A DNA stretch of 64,000 nt from Flagellimonas sediminis. GTDB lineage: Bacteria; Bacteroidota; Bacteroidia; Flavobacteriales; Flavobacteriaceae. Position numbers and translations under genes: made by a program. Shown here piece after piece: positions 43,659 to 52,136 of the stretch. Numbering within the stretch: position 1 is the stretch's first letter; each line of letters opens with the position of its first letter. The notes under the pieces were generated by a model that worked only from the letters and a program-made list of their open reading frames with translations, was not told where the DNA came from and made no database searches. The stretch is taken from the NCBI RefSeq assembly GCF_010500845.1, contig NZ_JAAAMI010000003.1:368971-432970 (forward strand), given 5' to 3'.

Positions 43659-44606
43659 TTGAGTACACTCGCAGAAGAAATTAAAAATCCATTTACGCTT
43701 ACTGCCCCAGAAAGGCCCAACGCCAATGCATTGGAGCATGAAGCCATTTACATTTTAAGGGAAGTGGCCGCACAATTTGAAAGACCTGTGTTGTTGTTTT
43801 CCGGCGGAAAGGATTCCATCACCTTGGTTCGATTGGCCCAAAAAGCATTTTGGCCTGCCAAGATTCCTTTTCCGTTGATGCATATCGATACAGGACACAA
43901 CTTTCCAGAAACCATAGAGTTTCGGGATAAATTGGTAGAAGAATTAGGTGTGGAACTTATTGTTCGCAATGTGCAGGATTCCATCGACCAAGGAAAGGTA
44001 GTGGAAGAAACAGGAAAGTATGCCAGTAGGAACATTTTGCAGACCACAACCTTGTTGGATGCCATTGAGGAGTTCAAGTTCGATGCCTGTATCGGTGGGG
44101 CCAGACGTGATGAAGAAAAGGCCAGGGCCAAGGAACGTATTTTTTCCGTTCGTGATGATTTTGGCCAGTGGGATGAAAAGAACCAGCGTCCGGAATTGTT
44201 CGATATGTTGAACGGACAGATAGAAATGGGCCAGAACGTGAGAGTGTTCCCGATCAGCAACTGGACTGAGTTGGATGTGTGGAGTTATATCCAAAAAGAA
44301 AATATTGAAATTCCGTCCATTTACTTCGCACACAAAAGAAATACCTTCCTTCGTGACGGACTGATTTGGTCTGCAGAAGATGGTGTGGTGTTTAGGGCTG
44401 AGGATGAGAAAGTGGAAGAAAGAATCGTGCGATTCCGTACCGTAGGGGATATGAGCTGCACCGCAGCCGTGGAATCGTACGCGGATACCATCGACAAAGT
44501 AGTTTCCGAAATCAGGGATTCCAAAATATCCGAAAGAGGGGCCCGTATCGATGACAAACGTTCCGAGGCAGCCATGGAAAAACGTAAACAACAAGGTTAC
44601 TTTTAA
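43659..44606 (+). CDS. cysD: sulfate adenylyltransferase subunit 2
   Basis: The catalytic PP-loop subunit that makes APS from ATP and sulfate. The 315-residue protein has the PP-loop SGGKDSI near 48-54, PLMHIDTGHNFPETI near 73-87 and GGARRDEEKARAKERIFS near 147-164. The only plausible start is TTG 43659: no in-frame ATG occurs before the conserved ILREVAAQFERPVLLFSGGKDS block. The stop lies 10 bp before the cysN ATG. Confidence 0.95.
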   Translation: MSTLAEEIKNPFTLTAPERPNANALEHEAIYILREVAAQFERPVLLFSGGKDSITLVRLAQKAFWPAKIPFPLMHIDTGHNFPETIEFRDKLVEELGVELIVRNVQDSIDQGKVVEETGKYASRNILQTTTLLDAIEEFKFDACIGGARRDEEKARAKERIFSVRDDFGQWDEKNQRPELFDMLNGQIEMGQNVRVFPISNWTELDVWSYIQKENIEIPSIYFAHKRNTFLRDGLIWSAEDGVVFRAEDEKVEERIVRFRTVGDMSCTAAVESYADTIDKVVSEIRDSKISERGARIDDKRSEAAMEKRKQQGYF

Positions 44607-44616
44607 GAAGACGAAG

Positions 44617-45864
44617 ATGGAAGTATTAAAAATAGCAACGGCAGGAAGTGTGGACGACGGCAAAAGTACCTTGATAGGAAGATTGTTGTACGACACCAAA
44701 TCCTTGACCGACGATAAATTGGAAGCCATTGAACGAACTAGTAAACAAAAGGGGTACGATTACCTTGATTTTTCACTGGCAACGGATGGGCTGGTGGCCG
44801 AAAGGGAGCAGGGTATCACCATAGATGTGGCCCATATTTATTTCTCCACGGCAACCAAAAGTTACATTATAGCCGATACCCCTGGGCATGTGGAATATAC
44901 TCGTAACATGGTTACAGGAGCTTCCACCTCGCAGGCGGCCATTATTTTGATCGATGCCCGAAAAGGGGTCATAGAGCAGACCAATAGGCACTTTTTCATC
45001 AATAACCTGTTGCGTATCAAGGATGTGATCGTGGCCATCAATAAAATGGACTTGGTGAATTTCTCCGAAGATGCCTACAATGATATCAAGGCCGATTTTG
45101 AGGAATTGATGGGCAAAAGGGATTATCAAGATCAAAAGATCACCTTCATTCCGGTGAGTGCCCTAAAGGGCGACAACGTGGTGAACCGTTCCCAAAACAT
45201 GGATTGGTACACAGGCCAGACCTTATTGGAGCATTTGGAAGAATTGGATCTTCAGGATATCTACAACGTAGGAACACCCCGTTTTCCGGTACAATATGTC
45301 ATTAGACCAAAGACCGAAGAATTCCATGATTTCCGTGGATTTGCAGGGAAGGTGTATGGTGGCGAGTTGAGCGTGGGTGATGAAGTGGTGGTGTTGCCAT
45401 CCATGACCCGATCCAAGATCAAGGCCATTTATTTTTACGATACCGAATACCAAACCGCTCCACGTCGTTCCTCGGTGACCATTACTTTGGAAGATGAGGT
45501 AAATGTAAGCCGTGGCGACATGTTGGTGAAAGTAGGAGACCTTCCTATCATTGACAAACAATTGACGGCAACCATATCTTGGATGGACTCCAATCAGTTG
45601 ACCGTTGGTGGAAAGTATGTGTTGCAACATGGTGTCAACAAAACTTTGGCCAAAGTAGATGCCATCGACCATAAGATCCACCCAGATTATTCAGGTATCG
45701 AGGAAAATGTGTCCTCTCTTAATATGAACGATATTGCCAAAGTGCGTTTACGATTGAACAAACCCATTTTTTATGATAGGTTCAAGGAGCACCGCACCAA
45801 TGGTTCCTTTATCATTATCGATAGCAGGACGAATCATACAGCAGGCGTAGGTTTCATAGAATAA
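44617..45864 (+). CDS. cysN: sulfate adenylyltransferase subunit 1 (GTPase)
   Basis: The GTPase subunit that drives APS formation with CysD. The 415 residues carry the G1 motif GSVDDGKSTL near 9-18, DTPGHVEYTRNM near 85-96, NKMDL near 144 and the EF-Tu-like domains 2 and 3. It is a plain CysN, without the C-terminal APS kinase seen in NodQ/CysNC fusions. I use ATG 44617, the normal family N-terminus (MEVLKIATAGS), rather than an upstream in-frame ATG inside cysD. Confidence 0.95.
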   Translation: MEVLKIATAGSVDDGKSTLIGRLLYDTKSLTDDKLEAIERTSKQKGYDYLDFSLATDGLVAEREQGITIDVAHIYFSTATKSYIIADTPGHVEYTRNMVTGASTSQAAIILIDARKGVIEQTNRHFFINNLLRIKDVIVAINKMDLVNFSEDAYNDIKADFEELMGKRDYQDQKITFIPVSALKGDNVVNRSQNMDWYTGQTLLEHLEELDLQDIYNVGTPRFPVQYVIRPKTEEFHDFRGFAGKVYGGELSVGDEVVVLPSMTRSKIKAIYFYDTEYQTAPRRSSVTITLEDEVNVSRGDMLVKVGDLPIIDKQLTATISWMDSNQLTVGGKYVLQHGVNKTLAKVDAIDHKIHPDYSGIEENVSSLNMNDIAKVRLRLNKPIFYDRFKEHRTNGSFIIIDSRTNHTAGVGFIE

Positions 45865-45909
45865 CAGGTAATGCCCAATTGAACAACAGGAAAGATTTTT
45901 ATTATAAAC

Positions 45910-45926
45910 CTATAAAAGTGATAGGA
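45910..45926. promoter_or_regulatory. cys box 3, candidate Rrf2 operator before sulfite reductase
   Basis: CTATAAAAGTGATAGGA, again CCTA-N9-TAGG with the preceding C. It lies 11 bp upstream of the sulfite reductase ATG and shares the ATAGGA end and CTA start with boxes 1 and 2. Confidence 0.6.
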
Positions 45927-45937
45927 AAAATAGGATA

Positions 45938-48028
45938 ATGAAAAGTTTTAGAACAGAAATAGAGAACCCGGTAGTAGAAAAGGATATCATTGATTTGGAG
46001 AAAAAAATTCGCCAGTTCAAGGATGGCAACATCGATGAGGAAAAATTCCGAAGCCTTCGTTTGGCACGTGGGGTCTATGGCCAGCGTCAACCCGGGGTAC
46101 AGATGATCCGTATCAAATTGCCCTATGGTAAAGTCACTTCCAAACAGTTGCTTCGCATAGCCGACGTTTCCGATGAATATTCCCGTGGTCGTCTGCACAT
46201 CACTACACGTCAAGACATTCAGATTCACTATGTGGATTTGGAGCGTACTCCTGAGCTGTGGGCAGAGTTGGAAAAAGACCAAGTAACGCTTCGCGAAGCC
46301 TGTGGAAATACGGTTCGGAATGTTACGGCAAGTGAAACAGCGGGTATCGATGTGGATGAGCCATTTGATGTTTCTCCCTATGCCCAAGCCTTGTTCGAAT
46401 ACTTTTTAAGAAACCCCATTGGTCAGGAAATGGGACGAAAATTCAAGGTTTCCTTTTCCGCCAGTGATGCCGATACCGGCTTGTCCTACATGCATGATCT
46501 AGGTTTTATCGCCAAAATTGAAAATGGGGTAAGAGGGTTCAAAGTAATGTTGGCCGGTGGTTTGGGCTCCCAACCCCGCCATGCCGATGAACTGTACAGC
46601 TTTTTGCCTACGGATAAAATCATCCCAATGATGGAAGGCGTGGTTCGTGTGTTCGACCGTTATGGAGAACGCAAGAGTAGGGCCAAGGCAAGGATGAAAT
46701 TTTTGTTGAAGGATATCGGTTTGGACGGTTTCAAACAATTATTGGAAGAAGAGCAGACCGCCATTCCTATTCAATCCTATCCAATCGATTTTGAAAACTA
46801 TCCACAGGTACAAGTGGCCGAAGTGGAAACGCCCAAAGTTGAAATTGAGGATGCTAAAGCATTTGAACAGTGGAAATCCACCAACTTGGTGCCCCAAAAA
46901 CAAGAAGGCTATGTGGCCATCGGTATCAAGGTATTGTTGGGTGATTTTTATACCGATAAGGCACGGGAATTGGCCCATTTGGTGCAGAACTACGCAGCTG
47001 GCGAGATTCGTCTCTCCCTACGTCAAAATATTTTGATACCCTTCGTGAAGGAGGAATTGGTTCCTTTCTTCTACCAAGAACTTGAAAAATTGGGCTTTGC
47101 CGAAGCAGGCTACAACAAGGCTTTGGACATTACCGCATGTCCTGGCACCGACACCTGTAATTTGGGTATTGCCAGCAGTACCGGTATCGCCGATGAGTTG
47201 GAGCGTGTGATCAAAGCCGAATACCCACAATACATCAACAATGCTGATGTGGTGATCAAGATCAGTGGTTGTATGAACGCATGTGGACAACACAACATGG
47301 CCCACATCGGGTTCCAAGGAATGTCCATCCGTACCAAGGATAAATTGGTAGCACCTGCCCTTCAGGTGTTGTTGGGCGGCGGAAACATGGGTAACGGAAA
47401 CGGAAAGTTCGCGGACAAAGTGGCCAAAATTCCAAGTAAAAGAGGTCCTCAAGCCCTCCGTTTGATCTTGGACGATTTCGAAGCCAATGGAAACGGGGCA
47501 AACTTCACCGACTATTATGAAGAAAAAGGACAGCTTTACTTCTACGATTTCTTGAAACCATTGACCGATGTGGACAACCTTACCCAAGAAGATTTCATCG
47601 ATTGGGGCAACGAGGAAAAATATGTTCAGGAAATCGGGGTTGGCGAATGCGCCGGAGTCATTGTGGACTTGGTGGCTACCCTGTTCTTTGAAAGCCAAGA
47701 GAAGATAGAAAGTGCCGAAGAGGCCATCCTAGAAGGAAAATGGGCGGCCAGTATTTATTATTCCTATCAGTCCATGGTGAACTCTGCCAAGGCATTGTTG
47801 ACTGCGGAGAAACAAAAAGTGAATACCCATGCGAGTATCATCAAGGATTTTGATGAACTCTATGTGGCCACAGGAAAAATTGAGTTTGAAGGTGGATTTG
47901 AAAAATTCGCTCTTCAACTCAACCAAAATGAGCCTTCCGAAGTCTTTGCAAAAAGCTATGTGAAAGATGCGAAAACCGTATTGGAACGATTGGAGGCATA
48001 CAGAAAATTGGAGTTGGAACATGCGTAA
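45938..48028 (+). CDS. ferredoxin/NADPH-type sulfite (nitrite) reductase hemoprotein with a C-terminal HEPN-like extension
   Basis: Six-electron reduction of sulfite to sulfide on siroheme and a 4Fe-4S cluster. The 696-residue protein has two SiR half-domains; the cluster cysteines are in CPGTDTC (about 401-407) and CMNAC (about 445-449), with the siroheme-binding RLHITTRQDIQIHYV near 86-100. Residues about 570-696 form an added helical domain (SAEEAILEGKWAASIYYSYQ..., VNTHASIIKDFDELYV) resembling HEPN. The cys cluster context indicates sulfite, not nitrite. It overlaps the SUMT gene and is preceded by cys box 3. Confidence 0.92.
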   Translation: MKSFRTEIENPVVEKDIIDLEKKIRQFKDGNIDEEKFRSLRLARGVYGQRQPGVQMIRIKLPYGKVTSKQLLRIADVSDEYSRGRLHITTRQDIQIHYVDLERTPELWAELEKDQVTLREACGNTVRNVTASETAGIDVDEPFDVSPYAQALFEYFLRNPIGQEMGRKFKVSFSASDADTGLSYMHDLGFIAKIENGVRGFKVMLAGGLGSQPRHADELYSFLPTDKIIPMMEGVVRVFDRYGERKSRAKARMKFLLKDIGLDGFKQLLEEEQTAIPIQSYPIDFENYPQVQVAEVETPKVEIEDAKAFEQWKSTNLVPQKQEGYVAIGIKVLLGDFYTDKARELAHLVQNYAAGEIRLSLRQNILIPFVKEELVPFFYQELEKLGFAEAGYNKALDITACPGTDTCNLGIASSTGIADELERVIKAEYPQYINNADVVIKISGCMNACGQHNMAHIGFQGMSIRTKDKLVAPALQVLLGGGNMGNGNGKFADKVAKIPSKRGPQALRLILDDFEANGNGANFTDYYEEKGQLYFYDFLKPLTDVDNLTQEDFIDWGNEEKYVQEIGVGECAGVIVDLVATLFFESQEKIESAEEAILEGKWAASIYYSYQSMVNSAKALLTAEKQKVNTHASIIKDFDELYVATGKIEFEGGFEKFALQLNQNEPSEVFAKSYVKDAKTVLERLEAYRKLELEHA

Positions 48029-48797
48029 CGGAAAATTGACAGTGGTAGGGGCAGGCCCCGGGGATGTGGATTTGATCACCCTAAAGGGTGTGAAGGCTTT
48101 GCAGGCTGCAGACGTGGTTTTGTATGATGCATTGGTGTCCGCAGCATTGTTGGATTATGCTCCCCAAGCCGAAAAAATATTTGTGGGTAAACGCAAAGGA
48201 TGTTATACCTACCAGCAGGAGCAGATCAACGAACTGATCGTGCAACGAGCCGATCAAGGCCTTCATGTGGTCCGGCTAAAAGGGGGCGACCCATTTGTAT
48301 TTGGCCGTGGAGCCGAAGAAATGGAATATGCTGCGGAATTGGGACTTGAAGTGGCCGTGGTTCCGGGAATTTCATCCTCGGTATCGGTTCCGGCATCCCA
48401 AAACATTCCGGTGACCAAAAGAGGTTCTGCCGAGAGTTTTTGGGTGATTACGGGTACCACCAAGGAACACAAACTTTCCAATGATGTGGCCTTGGCAGCC
48501 AAGTCGAGCGCAACAGTCATCATCCTTATGGGAATGTCCAAGTTGGGAGAGATCATGGAACTCTTCAAGCAAGAAGGAAAAGAGCGGACTCCGGTCGCTA
48601 TCATCCAAAATGGGACCACGGAGCACGAAAAAATAGGCATTGGAACTGTTGCTTCCATTGAGAACAAGGCAAAGGAGCAGCAGTTGTCCAATCCTGCGAT
48701 CATCATCATCGGTGAGGTGGTAAACCATCGCCAAAGATTATTGGACATTCAAAGTGAATATCAATACAAGGGAAAAAAATCGCTAGTTAAAGTTTAA
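48021..48797 (+). CDS. cobA: uroporphyrinogen-III C-methyltransferase (siroheme branch)
   Basis: Methylates uroporphyrinogen III twice with SAM to precorrin-2, the start of siroheme synthesis. The 258 residues carry VGAGPGDVDLITLKG near 8-22, RLKGGDPFVFGRGAEE near 80-95 and VPGISSSVSVPASQNIPVT near 114-132. I use ATG 48021, giving the usual N-terminus; it overlaps the sulfite reductase stop by 8 bp. No precorrin-2 dehydrogenase/ferrochelatase is adjacent. The coupling ensures cofactor for sulfite reductase. Confidence 0.94.
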   Translation: MRNGKLTVVGAGPGDVDLITLKGVKALQAADVVLYDALVSAALLDYAPQAEKIFVGKRKGCYTYQQEQINELIVQRADQGLHVVRLKGGDPFVFGRGAEEMEYAAELGLEVAVVPGISSSVSVPASQNIPVTKRGSAESFWVITGTTKEHKLSNDVALAAKSSATVIILMGMSKLGEIMELFKQEGKERTPVAIIQNGTTEHEKIGIGTVASIENKAKEQQLSNPAIIIIGEVVNHRQRLLDIQSEYQYKGKKSLVKV

Positions 48798-48802
48798 AAA
48801 TT

Positions 48803-48840
48803 GTCAGGTAGAGCTGGGGCCCCTAAGCGAAGTCGATGGG
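48803..48840. repeat. degenerate REP-like element
   Basis: GTCAGGTAGAGC ... GCGAAGTCGATGGG around a GGGGCCCC centre, in the 71-bp spacer before the ferredoxin reductase gene. It looks like a decayed copy of the GTCA-TCGAGC-AGTCGA family. Confidence 0.45.
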
Positions 48841-48868
48841 AATATCCAAGCTCATTAAAAGCAGTAGT

Positions 48869-49930
48869 ATGATTAAAACAGACATCATTATAATTGGAGC
48901 GGGACCAACCGGGTTGTTCACCGTTTTTGAGGCGGGCTTGTTAAAGTTGAAATGCCATTTGATCGATGCACTTCCACAACCGGGTGGTCAATGTGCCGAA
49001 ATTTATCCTAAAAAACCGATCTATGATATTCCGGCCTATCCAGAAATTTTGGCCGGGGCCTTGGTGGATCGATTGATGGAACAGATCAAACCTTTTGAAC
49101 CAGGATTCACTTTGGGCGAACGTGCCGAAACTTTGGACAAACAAGAGGACGGTTCTTTTGTGGTTACCACCAACAAGGGTACCAAACACCAAGCTCCTGT
49201 GGTGGTCATCGCAGGTGGATTGGGATCCTTCGAACCCAGAAAACCCTTGATACCCAATATTGAACTATTCGAAAGCAAGGGAGTGGAATACATGATCAAA
49301 GATCCTGAATTGTTCCGCGATAAAAAAGTGGTTATTTCCGGTGGCGGGGATTCCGCATTGGACTGGGCCATTTTCTTGGCCGATGTAGCTTCCGAAGTTT
49401 CTTTGGTACACCGAAGGAATGAGTTCCGCGGGGCGTTGGATTCCGTGGAAAAAGCAAGGGAATTGGCCAAATTGGGCAAGATTCAATTGTATACCGAAGC
49501 AGAAGTACAGGAAATCCATGGTAAGGAGGAACTTCAGGCCGTGGTGATCAAGTACAACGATGAAACCAAAGAGCAAAGTTATGTGGAAACCGATTACTTC
49601 ATTCCATTGTTCGGGTTGTCACCCAAATTGGGACCTATCGGGGATTGGGGCTTGGAAATTGAAAAGAACGCCATCAAGGTGAACAATGCCAAGGATTACC
49701 AGACCAACATTCCAGGGGTATTCGCCATTGGGGACGTTAACATCTATCCCGGTAAATTGAAATTGATCCTTTCCGGATTCCATGAAGCGGCGGTCATGTG
49801 CCAATTTGCCTATCAGATCATCAATCCCGATAAACGCTACGTGATGAAGTATACCACCGTTGGCGGTGTGGAAGGATTTGATGGTTCTAAAAAAGAGGCC
49901 AAAAAAGAAGTGGTGCAGAGCATCAATTAA
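48869..49930 (+). CDS. ferredoxin-NADP reductase, thioredoxin-reductase-like (YumC type)
   Basis: A 353-residue FAD/NADPH enzyme: GxGxxG in IIGAGPTGLF near 8-17, GGQCAEIYPKKPIYDIPAYP near 42-61, the NADPH site SGGGDSALDWA near 156-166, and the FAD-binding GDVNIYPGK near 291. The CxxC of thioredoxin reductase is absent, so it is the FNR-like subgroup. As the last gene of the cys cluster it probably supplies reduced ferredoxin to sulfite reductase. ATG 48869 gives the family N-terminus. A terminator follows. Confidence 0.9.
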   Translation: MIKTDIIIIGAGPTGLFTVFEAGLLKLKCHLIDALPQPGGQCAEIYPKKPIYDIPAYPEILAGALVDRLMEQIKPFEPGFTLGERAETLDKQEDGSFVVTTNKGTKHQAPVVVIAGGLGSFEPRKPLIPNIELFESKGVEYMIKDPELFRDKKVVISGGGDSALDWAIFLADVASEVSLVHRRNEFRGALDSVEKARELAKLGKIQLYTEAEVQEIHGKEELQAVVIKYNDETKEQSYVETDYFIPLFGLSPKLGPIGDWGLEIEKNAIKVNNAKDYQTNIPGVFAIGDVNIYPGKLKLILSGFHEAAVMCQFAYQIINPDKRYVMKYTTVGGVEGFDGSKKEAKKEVVQSIN

Positions 49931-49950
49931 AATCATATATATTTTCCAAG

Positions 49951-49985
49951 AACACCTTCCAGAAGCAATTTTGGAGGGTGTTTTT
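49951..49985 (+). terminator. Rho-independent terminator of the cys operon
   Basis: AACACCTTCCA and TGGAGGGTGTT form an 11-bp stem with one wobble and a 10-nt loop, followed by TTTTT. Confidence 0.88.
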
Positions 49986-50017
49986 GTTTTTACGCTATAT
50001 TTGAATTTTACAATACC

Positions 50018-50935
50018 ATGGAAGAATTGTTCACCTTGCGGGATTTTTATGGAAAAATGAAATTGCCCATTCCTGATACCATTGGAAAGGACATTGGGCA
50101 TTTTAATGTGTTCAAGATCGATGAGTACCGTGCCAAGCTGAACGAAGGGGAGATGCGTTATGATCGGCGATCTTATTTTAAGATCAGTTTGATCAACGGG
50201 AAGAACAGGGCAGAATATGCTGATAAGGTCATCGATATTGCTGATAAGGCCCTATTGTTTGCATCACCCAGAATCCCATATCATTATGTACCACAGGATG
50301 AAAACCAATCGGGGTATTTTTGTGTATTCACGGAGAACTTTTTATCCAAGGATAAAAGTGGGGTCATTTTGGAGACGTTACCGCTTTTCCAACCAGGAGG
50401 GTTTCCCATCTTCAATATTTCCGATGATGATTATGTGGAGTTAGAACAACTTTTTCATAAGATAGACAGGGAGTTATCATCGGATTATCCCTTCAAGTTT
50501 GATTTGATTCGGGCTTATGTAGTGGAGCTATTGCATATCGGTCAAAAGTTGCAGCCGGTACAACCTATGGAAAATGGCAAAAATGCCGCAACCCGCATCA
50601 CTGACCTTTTTGTGGAACTGTTGGAGCGTCAGTTTCCTGTCAATACTCCCGCGCAACGGTTGGTCTTGAAAACGGCCAACGATTTTGCTGAGCGATTGGC
50701 AGTACACCCCAACCATTTGAATAAGGTGCTCAAAGAAACTACGGGAAGCACCACAACGGCCATTATCCATGCCCGTGTTTTTGAAGAGGCCAAAATCTTG
50801 CTCAACAACACGGATTGGAACATTTCCGAAATTGCTTTCAGTTTGGGATTTGAGGAAGTGGCCCACTTTTCCAATTTCTTCAAGAAGTTTTCCAAAACAT
50901 CCCCATTAAAATATAGGGGAAGTATCGCTATTTGA
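50018..50935 (+). CDS. AraC-family transcriptional regulator
   Basis: A 305-residue regulator: an N-terminal cupin-like effector domain (about 20-170, with YRAKLNEGEMRYDRRSYFKISL near 34-55) and a C-terminal AraC double helix-turn-helix (about 210-305: FAERLAVHPNHLNKVLKETTG and WNISEIAFSLGFEEVAHFSNFFKKF). The ligand cannot be inferred. It lies directly upstream of the SDR gene with an 84-bp spacer; regulators of this kind often control the adjacent oxidoreductase. Confidence 0.93.
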   Translation: MEELFTLRDFYGKMKLPIPDTIGKDIGHFNVFKIDEYRAKLNEGEMRYDRRSYFKISLINGKNRAEYADKVIDIADKALLFASPRIPYHYVPQDENQSGYFCVFTENFLSKDKSGVILETLPLFQPGGFPIFNISDDDYVELEQLFHKIDRELSSDYPFKFDLIRAYVVELLHIGQKLQPVQPMENGKNAATRITDLFVELLERQFPVNTPAQRLVLKTANDFAERLAVHPNHLNKVLKETTGSTTTAIIHARVFEEAKILLNNTDWNISEIAFSLGFEEVAHFSNFFKKFSKTSPLKYRGSIAI

Positions 50936-51019
50936 TTTTTGCAAAAAATGGATTGATGCTCGCAATCCATCAAGGTCACTTGTTTCAGAACTTTGTACCC
51001 TAATCAAAAATCAAAAAAA

Positions 51020-51781
51020 ATGGCAAAAAGTAAAATAGCATTAGTGACCGGAGGCAGTAGAGGCCTCGGAGAAAATATGGCCATCAACTTGGCCAAAAAA
51101 GGGTTGGATGTGGTCTTGACCTACCAAAGCAATAAGGTAGAGGCGGACAAAACCGTTCAGGAAATTGAAAGTTTGGGTCAAAAAGCCTATGCGTTGCAAT
51201 TGGATGTGTCTCAAGTAGGCAGTTTTGACGTCTTTGTGGATCAGGTCAAGAAAGTGATCGACTCTCATTTTGGAGCGGACTACATCGATTATTTGATCAA
51301 TAACGCAGGAATAGGGATCAATGCCATGATTGCAGAGACCACTGAGGATCAGTTCGATACTTTGGTGGATATCCATTTCAAAGGGGCATTTTTCCTGACC
51401 CAAAAGTTGTTGCCCATTATGGCAGATGGTGGAGGTATCGTGAATATTTCCAGTGGATTGGCTCGGTTCTCTTTCCCAGGATATTCGGTTTATGGAGCCT
51501 TGAAAGCAGCCATGGAAACACTTACCAGATATCAAGCCAAAGAGCTTGGGGCCAGAAAAATTAGGTCGAATGTGGTCGCTCCGGGCGCCATCGAAACCGA
51601 CTTTGGTGGTGGTACCAACAAGACCGATGAGGGCAAAAGAGCAGCCATTGCCAATTTCACCGCCTTGGGTCGCGTAGGTATTCCCAGTGATATTGGTGGT
51701 GTGGTTGCCTTTTTGTGCACCGAGGATGCCAAATGGGTCAACGGTCAACGCATTGAGGTCTCCGGTGGTATGATGATTTAG
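51020..51781 (+). CDS. SDR-family oxidoreductase
   Basis: A 253-residue classical short-chain dehydrogenase: the cofactor site TGGSRGLGE near 11-19, NNAG near 93, the catalytic Ser in VNISSG near 144-149, and Tyr-x-x-x-Lys in YGALK near 160-164. It resembles FabG-type reductases but lacks a fab context, so the substrate is unknown. ATG 51020 is the family start; a TTG 27 bp upstream is unlikely. It is probably the target of the adjacent AraC regulator. Confidence 0.9.
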   Translation: MAKSKIALVTGGSRGLGENMAINLAKKGLDVVLTYQSNKVEADKTVQEIESLGQKAYALQLDVSQVGSFDVFVDQVKKVIDSHFGADYIDYLINNAGIGINAMIAETTEDQFDTLVDIHFKGAFFLTQKLLPIMADGGGIVNISSGLARFSFPGYSVYGALKAAMETLTRYQAKELGARKIRSNVVAPGAIETDFGGGTNKTDEGKRAAIANFTALGRVGIPSDIGGVVAFLCTEDAKWVNGQRIEVSGGMMI

Positions 51782-51801
51782 AAAATAACAAACCGCATTT
51801 A

Positions 51802-51832
51802 AAAACGGGTTGATTTTTCAACCCGTTTTTTT
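51802..51832 (+). terminator. Rho-independent terminator of the SDR gene
   Basis: AAAACGGGTTGA and TCAACCCGTTTT form a 12-bp perfect stem around a short T-rich loop, followed by a T run. Confidence 0.92.
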
Positions 51833-51924
51833 ATTGTTGGAAATGTAAAAATCAAGGTCCATTTTTTGCTTTTCAGTAGGGAGAGCCGTTTCTTTGCAGT
51901 TCAGTTCATTAATAAGTTGAAAGT

Positions 51925-52064
51925 GTTATCAAGAAAGGTGGAGGGATTGGACCCTTTGAAGCCTTAGCAACCCTCGACTTCCGAGAAGGTGCTACATTCT
52001 ACCCTTATCCTGAATGATGCTCAGGAAGGTACGGAGCAATATCCTGCCAAAAGGGAAGGATAAC
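51925..52064 (+). ncRNA. SAM-I riboswitch (S box) with an enlarged P4 upstream of metH-metF
   Basis: P1 is GTTATC (51925-51930) with GATAAC (52059-52064). The S-box core is near-identical to that at 36.7 kb: AAGAAAGGTGGAGGGA, TTTGAAGCCTTAGCAACCC, GAGAAGGTGCTACATTC. The P4 arm (CCCTT with AAGGG, about 52002-52055) is much longer and carries an insert of roughly 45 nt that can fold on its own. It controls the operon starting at 52137, 73 nt downstream. A weak promoter (TTTG 51893-51896; TAAGTTG 51913-51919) precedes it. Confidence 0.94.
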
Positions 52065-52136
52065 GAAAGAATTCAAAGTATTTCCACACTTTTCTTGATA
52101 CCCTTGCATCCTATTGTTTGTAAAGGGAATTGTACT

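Noticed and set aside
48820..48840. CCTA...TGGG sequence resembling the cys box before the ferredoxin reductase
   Set aside because: The spacing and the last half-site do not fit CCTA-N9-TAGG, and the sequence is better explained as a decayed REP-like element.
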